From Phytobacter palmae (GTDB taxonomy: Bacteria > Pseudomonadota > Gammaproteobacteria > Enterobacterales > Enterobacteriaceae), in assembly GCA_900112785.1 (NCBI GenBank), contig FONB01000002.1, forward strand, positions 62,001 through 126,000: a stretch of 64,000 nucleotides of DNA. The letters run 5' to 3'. A program made the translations under genes and the position numbers. Shown piece after piece: positions 59,711 through 64,000 of this stretch; the first letter of the stretch is position 1, and every line of letters starts with the position of its first letter. The notes below the pieces were generated by a model. That model ran no database searches. It was given only the letters and a program-made list of their open reading frames with translations, and was not told the DNA's origin.

Positions 59711-60910
59711 ATGTCGCAATACCGTACCTTCAACGCCCAGGATGCTGTGGCGTATGCACAACAATTTGGTGGTCTGGAGACGCCGTCCGAACTGGTTGAA
59801 GCGCAGGAGGTCGGCGACGGTAACCTGAACCTGGTGTTTAAAGTTTTTGATACCCAGGGCGTCAGCCGCATTATCGTCAAACAGGCGCTGCCCTATGTAC
59901 GTTGCGTCGGGGAGTCCTGGCCGCTGACCCTCGATCGCGCACGTCTGGAAGCACAAACCCTGGTGGAGCACTATAAATACGCTCCGCAGCACACAGTTAA
60001 CATTCTGCATTACGACCCGGACCTGGCGGTGATGGTCATGGAAGATCTCTCTGACCACCGTATCTGGCGCAGCGAACTGATTAAAAACCGTTACTACCCG
60101 CAGGCAGCACGCCAGTTGGGTGAATATCTGGCGCAGACGCTGTTCCATACCAGCGATTTTTACCTGCACCCGCACGTGAAAAAAGCCCAGGTTGCGCAGT
60201 TTATTAACCCGGAAATGTGCGAAATCACCGAAGACCTCTTCTTTAACGATCCCTATCAGGTTCATGAACGTAACAATTACCCGGCTGCGCTGGAATCCGA
60301 CGTTGATGCCCTGCGTCAGAACAGCCAGTTAAAGCTTGCCGTCGCCTCTCTTAAGCACAGCTTCTTCTCTCATGCCGAAGCGCTGCTGCACGGCGATATT
60401 CACAGCGGGTCGATTTTCGTCGCCGAAGGCAGCCTGAAAGCCATTGACGCCGAGTTCGGCTACTTTGGCCCGATGGGCTTTGACATCGGTACTGCCATGG
60501 GTAACCTGCTGCTTAACTACTGCGGCCTGCCAGGTCATCTTGGCATTCGCGACGCAGCAGCGGCGCGTGAGCAGCGTCTGATTGATATTCAGGAGCTATG
60601 GTCAACGTTTGCCGGACGTTTCCAGACGCTGGCCCGTGAAAAGACCCGCGATGCCGCCCTGAGCGTACCGGGCTATGCCTCTGAGTTTCTCAAGAAAGTG
60701 TGGACAGATGCGGTCGGTTTCTGCGGCACTGAGCTGATTCGTCGTAGCGTGGGCCTGTCGCATGTTGCGGATATCGACACCATCGCCGATGAAGAGATGC
60801 GCCACGAATGCCTGCGCCATGCCATTGCGCTCGGCAAGGTGCTGATTGTGATCGCTTCGCGCATAGATAGCGTCGATGAGCTGATTGCCCGGGTGCGTCA
60901 GTATAGTTGA
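59711..60910 (+). CDS. mtnK: methylthioribose kinase
   Basis: Phosphorylates 5-methylthioribose with ATP, the entry step of methionine salvage. It has 399 residues. Kinase-like fold of the aminoglycoside phosphotransferase type: catalytic loop [11 protein letters not shown] near residue 231, metal loop [18 protein letters not shown]-binding Lys in [23 protein letters not shown] precedes the ATG. Klebsiella MtnK is the reference. Confidence 0.94.
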   Translation: MSQYRTFNAQDAVAYAQQFGGLETPSELVEAQEVGDGNLNLVFKVFDTQGVSRIIVKQALPYVRCVGESWPLTLDRARLEAQTLVEHYKYAPQHTVNILHYDPDLAVMVMEDLSDHRIWRSELIKNRYYPQAARQLGEYLAQTLFHTSDFYLHPHVKKAQVAQFINPEMCEITEDLFFNDPYQVHERNNYPAALESDVDALRQNSQLKLAVASLKHSFFSHAEALLHGDIHSGSIFVAEGSLKAIDAEFGYFGPMGFDIGTAMGNLLLNYCGLPGHLGIRDAAAAREQRLIDIQELWSTFAGRFQTLAREKTRDAALSVPGYASEFLKKVWTDAVGFCGTELIRRSVGLSHVADIDTIADEEMRHECLRHAIALGKVLIVIASRIDSVDELIARVRQYS

Positions 60911-60918
60911 GTGCTCTA

Positions 60919-60952
60919 TCCCGGATAACGGCGCAAACGCCTTATCCGGGCC
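60919..60952. repeat. REP-like palindrome
   Basis: TCCCGGATAACGGCGC, then AAACGCCTTATCCGGGCC, between convergent mtnK and the LVIVD protein. Confidence 0.7.
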
Positions 60953-60974
60953 ATGTTTTTCACCCTCTTCCTGC

Positions 60975-62219
60975 TTAACCCAGATACTCAATCACCGACA
61001 ATCCGCCGTTGTAATCCGTGCTGTAAATTATCCCCTGCGCATCCACAAACACGTCACAGGACTGAATCACCTGCGGGCGGCCCGGACGCGTATCCATCAT
61101 TTTCGCCGGTGCGGCAGGCACCAGCGCCCCGGTCTCTACCGGACGATACGGATTAGAAATGTCATACGCGCGGACACCGGCGTTCTGATAAGTGGCAAAA
61201 ATCAGCGTCGAGCTGATAAAACTCCCCGGACGGTTTTCGTGCAGGTTATGCGGCCCGAAGTGCGCCCCTTTCGCCACGTAGTCAATCTCATCCGGCTGCG
61301 GGAATGTGGAGATACTGACCGGGTTTGACGGCTCGCGAATGTCGAAGAGCCAAATCAGCTTTTCACCATCTTCCTGGTTATCCAGCACCGCCTCATCCAG
61401 CACCACCAGCAGATCCCGATCCGGCAACGGCAGCGCGGTGTGGGTGCCGCCGCCAAACGGCGGACTCCAGTTGCGGTGACTAATGAGCTTCGGTTGGGTA
61501 CGATCTTTCACATCCAGCAGTGTCAAACCACCATCGCGCCAGCTACCGTAGGCGGTATCACCCGCAATAATTGCATGATGCAGCGCATAGCGTTTCCCCG
61601 CTTCCCAGTCCGGCGTTTCCCCTGCCGCCTGGTTCATCCCCGGCAGCCACCAGCGTCCTGCGACTTCCGGTTTACGCGGATCGGCCAGATCGATAGTCAG
61701 GAAAATGTAATCGCTAAAACCGTCAATCAGCGCGGAGACATAAGCCCAGCGGCCACCTACGTACCAGATACGGTGAATACCGATACCGCTCAGTGACAGA
61801 AAACTCATTTCGCGCGGTTTGTCCGGCGTGGAGATATCAAAAATGCGCAGCCCCGCGCTCCAGCCTTTATCCTGTACGTCACTCACCGTCTCACCCACTG
61901 AGCGGGTGTAATAGACTTTTTCATCGGCAAAGCGGGCATCGGCAAAAAGGTCGCGGGCGTTGATTACCAGCAGGAGATCGTCATGTGCCTGCAAATGCAC
62001 GTTCCACGTACCGGGAGGTGCCGCAACATAGCCTGCAGGTTTCGGATTTTTGGGGTCGCGCACGTCAACGATAGAGAAGCCCTGAGAGACCATGTGGCCG
62101 ATCCAGGCAAAGCCACGGTGCACCATCAGCTGTACGCCGTCAGGGCGACCGCCCTGGTCACTATGGCCAATCAGCCGCATATTACGGCTGTATTCCGGGC
62201 GTGGAAGTTCAGTTGCCAT
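60975..62219 (-). CDS. LVIVD-repeat beta-propeller protein
   Basis: A 414-residue protein from the ATG at 62219, with AAGGAACAACA upstream; eight more codons are open 5'. At least six repeats of the LVIVD type are visible (GFSIVDVRDPKNPKPAG, AGLRIFDISTPDKPRE, GLTLLDVKDRTQPKLIS, LIWLFDIREPSNPVSIS, GVRAYDISNPYRPVETG, GLSVIEYLG). These form a beta propeller. No signal peptide, so probably cytoplasmic. 91 bases downstream of an ABC sugar-binding protein gene, so it may be cotranscribed. Function unknown. Confidence 0.82.
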   Translation of the reverse strand: MATELPRPEYSRNMRLIGHSDQGGRPDGVQLMVHRGFAWIGHMVSQGFSIVDVRDPKNPKPAGYVAAPPGTWNVHLQAHDDLLLVINARDLFADARFADEKVYYTRSVGETVSDVQDKGWSAGLRIFDISTPDKPREMSFLSLSGIGIHRIWYVGGRWAYVSALIDGFSDYIFLTIDLADPRKPEVAGRWWLPGMNQAAGETPDWEAGKRYALHHAIIAGDTAYGSWRDGGLTLLDVKDRTQPKLISHRNWSPPFGGGTHTALPLPDRDLLVVLDEAVLDNQEDGEKLIWLFDIREPSNPVSISTFPQPDEIDYVAKGAHFGPHNLHENRPGSFISSTLIFATYQNAGVRAYDISNPYRPVETGALVPAAPAKMMDTRPGRPQVIQSCDVFVDAQGIIYSTDYNGGLSVIEYLG

Positions 62220-62267
62220 TGTTGTTCCTTGTAAACGGGGCACGGCCTGATGCCCTCCCCTGACTAT

Positions 62268-62303
62268 CTCCCGGATCAGGCGTTTACGCCGTCATCCGGG
62301 GCA
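62268..62303. repeat. REP-like palindrome
   Basis: CTCCCGGATCAGGCGTTTACG, split as CCCGGATCAGGCG and CGCCGTCATCCGGGG-type arms, between the LVIVD gene and the binding-protein gene. REP elements inside operons can stabilise the upstream message. Confidence 0.65.
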
Positions 62304-62310
62304 ATGTCCG

Positions 62311-63375
62311 TTACTTGTTTTTGGCTTCCAGCGTCGCAAACCAGGGGGCGATAAAATCTTCGGTCTGGCCCCAGCCCGGAATGATTTTCGCCAGGGACGC
62401 CACGTTCACCGCACCTGGTTGAGCCGCCAGCAGCGCCTGCGGAATGGCGGCCGCTTTAAAGTCATAGGTCGCAGGTGTCTGTTCACCGGCAATCTTATTG
62501 GCAACCAGGCGCACGTTAGTGGCGCCAATCAGTTTAGGATCCACCGCCACACTCACTTTCCACGGGCTGTTGGATTCGCGCATCAGTTGCAAATCCTGGT
62601 TAGAGACGTCAATGCTGTAGAGTTTGATCTCAGTACGCCCGTTCTCTTTCAGCGCTTTATATGCCCCCTGGCTAAAGGCATCCCAGGTGCCCCAGATTGC
62701 GTCAATCTGCCCTTTCGGGTATTTCGCCAGCACCGCGCCCACTTTGTTGGCGGTATCGCCCTGCACGTCGGAGGAGACCGCGCCGATGGATTCCAGCTCT
62801 TTAATGCCCGGATACTCTTTGAGCAGCTCAGCATAGGCTGCCTGACGGCGTTCCATTGGCGGGAAACCGGCCACCCACAGTTTAATGATGTTGGCTTTCC
62901 CGTTGAAATCTTTAGCCAGCGCGCCGAAGGAGAGTCTGGTCAGGGAGGCGTCATCCTGTTGAGTGACGGTTACGCCCGGGATTTCACCATTAACAGCGGT
63001 ATCAAAGACCGACACTTTGATCCCGGCATCAACCGCTTTTTTAATCAGCGCGGTGGAGTACGGATCACGGCCCTGAGAGAGGATAATGCCATCATATTTT
63101 TGGGTAATAGCCTGGTTCACAAAGTCCTGGAATTTAGCGTCATCGCCATTACTCAGGAAGGTACTAATTTTAAACCCGAGTTTTTTGCCTTCCTGCAACG
63201 CGCCGGAAACAAACTGAGTGGTGTTGTCATCGGAACCGAGGTTACGAATCAGCGCAATGCGAATCGGCCCGCTGTGGTTAGCAATGGCGTCCGGAACCGG
63301 TGCAGGCGTAGCCGCATAACCCGGCAGCGCGCTCAGTAATCCCAGCGTCAGTAAAGAGAGTGCTATCTTTTTCAT
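62311..63375 (-). CDS. ABC transporter periplasmic sugar-binding protein
   Basis: A 354-residue type I solute-binding protein (Peripla_BP_4). The signal peptide is residues 1-21 (MKKIALSLLTLGLL, GYA). Ribose-binding-protein features: IRIALIRNLGSDDNTTQFV, then QKYDGIILSQGRD, then DAIWGTWDAFSQGA. The ligand may be a ribose-like sugar; the adjacent mtnKA genes make methylthioribose one possibility, but this is inference. 18 bases after the permease gene. Confidence 0.85.
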   Translation of the reverse strand: MKKIALSLLTLGLLSALPGYAATPAPVPDAIANHSGPIRIALIRNLGSDDNTTQFVSGALQEGKKLGFKISTFLSNGDDAKFQDFVNQAITQKYDGIILSQGRDPYSTALIKKAVDAGIKVSVFDTAVNGEIPGVTVTQQDDASLTRLSFGALAKDFNGKANIIKLWVAGFPPMERRQAAYAELLKEYPGIKELESIGAVSSDVQGDTANKVGAVLAKYPKGQIDAIWGTWDAFSQGAYKALKENGRTEIKLYSIDVSNQDLQLMRESNSPWKVSVAVDPKLIGATNVRLVANKIAGEQTPATYDFKAAAIPQALLAAQPGAVNVASLAKIIPGWGQTEDFIAPWFATLEAKNK

Positions 63376-63393
63376 CTGTTATCCCCTGAATAA

Positions 63394-64000
63394 TTAACGA
63401 CGCTGGAAGTAAGTCAACGCAAGGGCACCAGCCAGCACCAGCCCCTTAATAATGTCCATGGCGTAATACGGAACGGAGAGCATCACCAGTCCGTTGGAAA
63501 GCACGCCGAGAATCACTGCCCCCACCAGCGTGCCGAGCGCATTCGGCTTGCCGGAGCCTGCCAGCGAGAAACCAATCCATGCCGCCGCGACCGCATCCAT
63601 CAGGTAGCCGCCACCGGCGTTCACCTGCGAAGAGCCGATGCGCGAAGCCAGCAAAATGCCGCCTAACCCCGCCAGCAGGGAGGCAATGACATAGGCCGCC
63701 ACTTTGTAGCGAGTGGTGCGAATACCGGATAAGCGCGCCGCTTCCGGGTTACCGCCAATGGCATACATGCGGCGACCATGGGTGGTCAGCGACAGACCAA
63801 GCTGTGCCACGACAGTGACCACCAGCATAATAATGACGATAGTTGGCACCTGGCCCAGCAGGCTGAAGGCGGCAGGAATGGTCCCTTCGGCCATATCACC
63901 GTTCGGCAGCACCATGTTTTCGGTGATCGAGCCGCCGTAGCTGTAGGTCATCGCCACCCCCTGAATCACAAACAGGCTGCCGAGGGTTGCCAGCATGTCC
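63394..64000 (-). CDS. ABC sugar transporter permease (RbsC-like), 5' truncated by window edge
   Basis: C-terminal 202 residues of an inner-membrane permease, continuing off the right edge. RbsC/BPD_transp_2 family: TTHGRRMYAIGGNPEAARLSGI is the cytoplasmic loop that meets the ATPase, followed by LAGLGGILLASRIGSSQ and SLAGSGKPNALGTLVGA. Ends YFQRR. The ATPase gene should lie further upstream on this strand. Confidence 0.88.
   Translation of the reverse strand, partial: DMLATLGSLFVIQGVAMTYSYGGSITENMVLPNGDMAEGTIPAAFSLLGQVPTIVIIMLVVTVVAQLGLSLTTHGRRMYAIGGNPEAARLSGIRTTRYKVAAYVIASLLAGLGGILLASRIGSSQVNAGGGYLMDAVAAAWIGFSLAGSGKPNALGTLVGAVILGVLSNGLVMLSVPYYAMDIIKGLVLAGALALTYFQRR

Noticed and set aside
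62419-63339. Plus-strand frame of 306 codons opposite the ABC binding protein
   Set aside because: Antisense to a gene with signal peptide and family motifs; no domain of its own.

Overview
The window is a stretch of enterobacterial chromosome. Gene order over most of it is that of Escherichia coli K-12 read from nagA towards ybdL, that is nag, asnB, a seven-tRNA cluster, ubiF-miaB, ybeZYX-lnt, gltIJKL, leuS-lptE-holA-nadD, rsfS-rlmH-mrdAB-rlpA-dacA, lipBA, tatE, crcB, cspE, dcuC, rna, rnk, uspG, ahpFC, dsbG and ybdNML. Most proteins match the E. coli length and motifs closely. Four differences place the organism outside Escherichia: cobD is present beside cobC, methionine-salvage genes mtnBCD and mtnKA are present, the citrate-lyase block that E. 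coli carries between rna and dcuC is absent, and so is its ybeQ-to-hscC block. These fit the Enterobacter/Klebsiella/Kosakonia/Citrobacter part of the Enterobacteriaceae. I cannot fix the genus by reading alone.

Layout. 1-3 kb: end of the GlcNAc catabolic operon (nagA partial, nagC, nagD) with a decayed repeat between nagC and nagD. 3.2-6 kb: asnB and the tRNA operon Met-Leu-Gln-Gln-Met-Gln-Gln. 6-13 kb: ubiquinone and tRNA modification (ubiF, miaB) and the ybeZ-ybeY-ybeX-lnt group. 13-18 kb: glutamate/aspartate ABC importer with a sigma-54 type promoter and the SroC sRNA region, then rihA and ybeL. 18.6-32 kb: leuS, lptE, holA, nadD, the cobD/cobC divergent pair, rsfS-rlmH, and the rod-shape group mrdA-mrdB-rlpA with dacA and ybeD. 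32-37 kb: lipoate synthesis (lipB, lipA), ybeF, tatE, ybeM, crcB and cspE. 37.3-38.3 kb holds no gene I trust, where E. coli has pagP. 38-45.6 kb: dcuC, rna, rnk, a possible 29-codon membrane-peptide gene, uspG, and the peroxide-stress genes ahpF, ahpC and dsbG with OxyR-like sites. 45.8-50.8 kb: ybdN, ybdM, then mtnE (ybdL) facing away from mtnBCD across a MetJ-type operator.

50.8-64 kb is accessory in character: an SdpI-like membrane protein, an unrecognised secreted protein, a coupled M20 peptidase-MHS transporter pair with a divergent LysR regulator, a second LysR regulator facing a DsbA-like/MBL-fold pair, mtnA facing mtnK across a second MetJ-type operator, and a LVIVD-repeat protein followed upstream by a ribose-type ABC importer that runs off the end. 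REP-like palindromes lie between several of these genes.

The mtn genes together supply kinase, isomerase, dehydratase, enolase-phosphatase, dioxygenase and aminotransferase, a complete route from methylthioribose back to methionine. The MetJ-type boxes at both loci suggest shared repression by S-adenosylmethionine. I see no transposase, integrase, phage gene or CRISPR array. The best leads for something undescribed are the LVIVD/ABC cluster beside mtnKA, the MBL protein without its zinc motif paired with a CGWS thiol protein, the peptidase-transporter-LysR unit, the 29-codon ORF, and an unassigned terminator between ahpC and dsbG.
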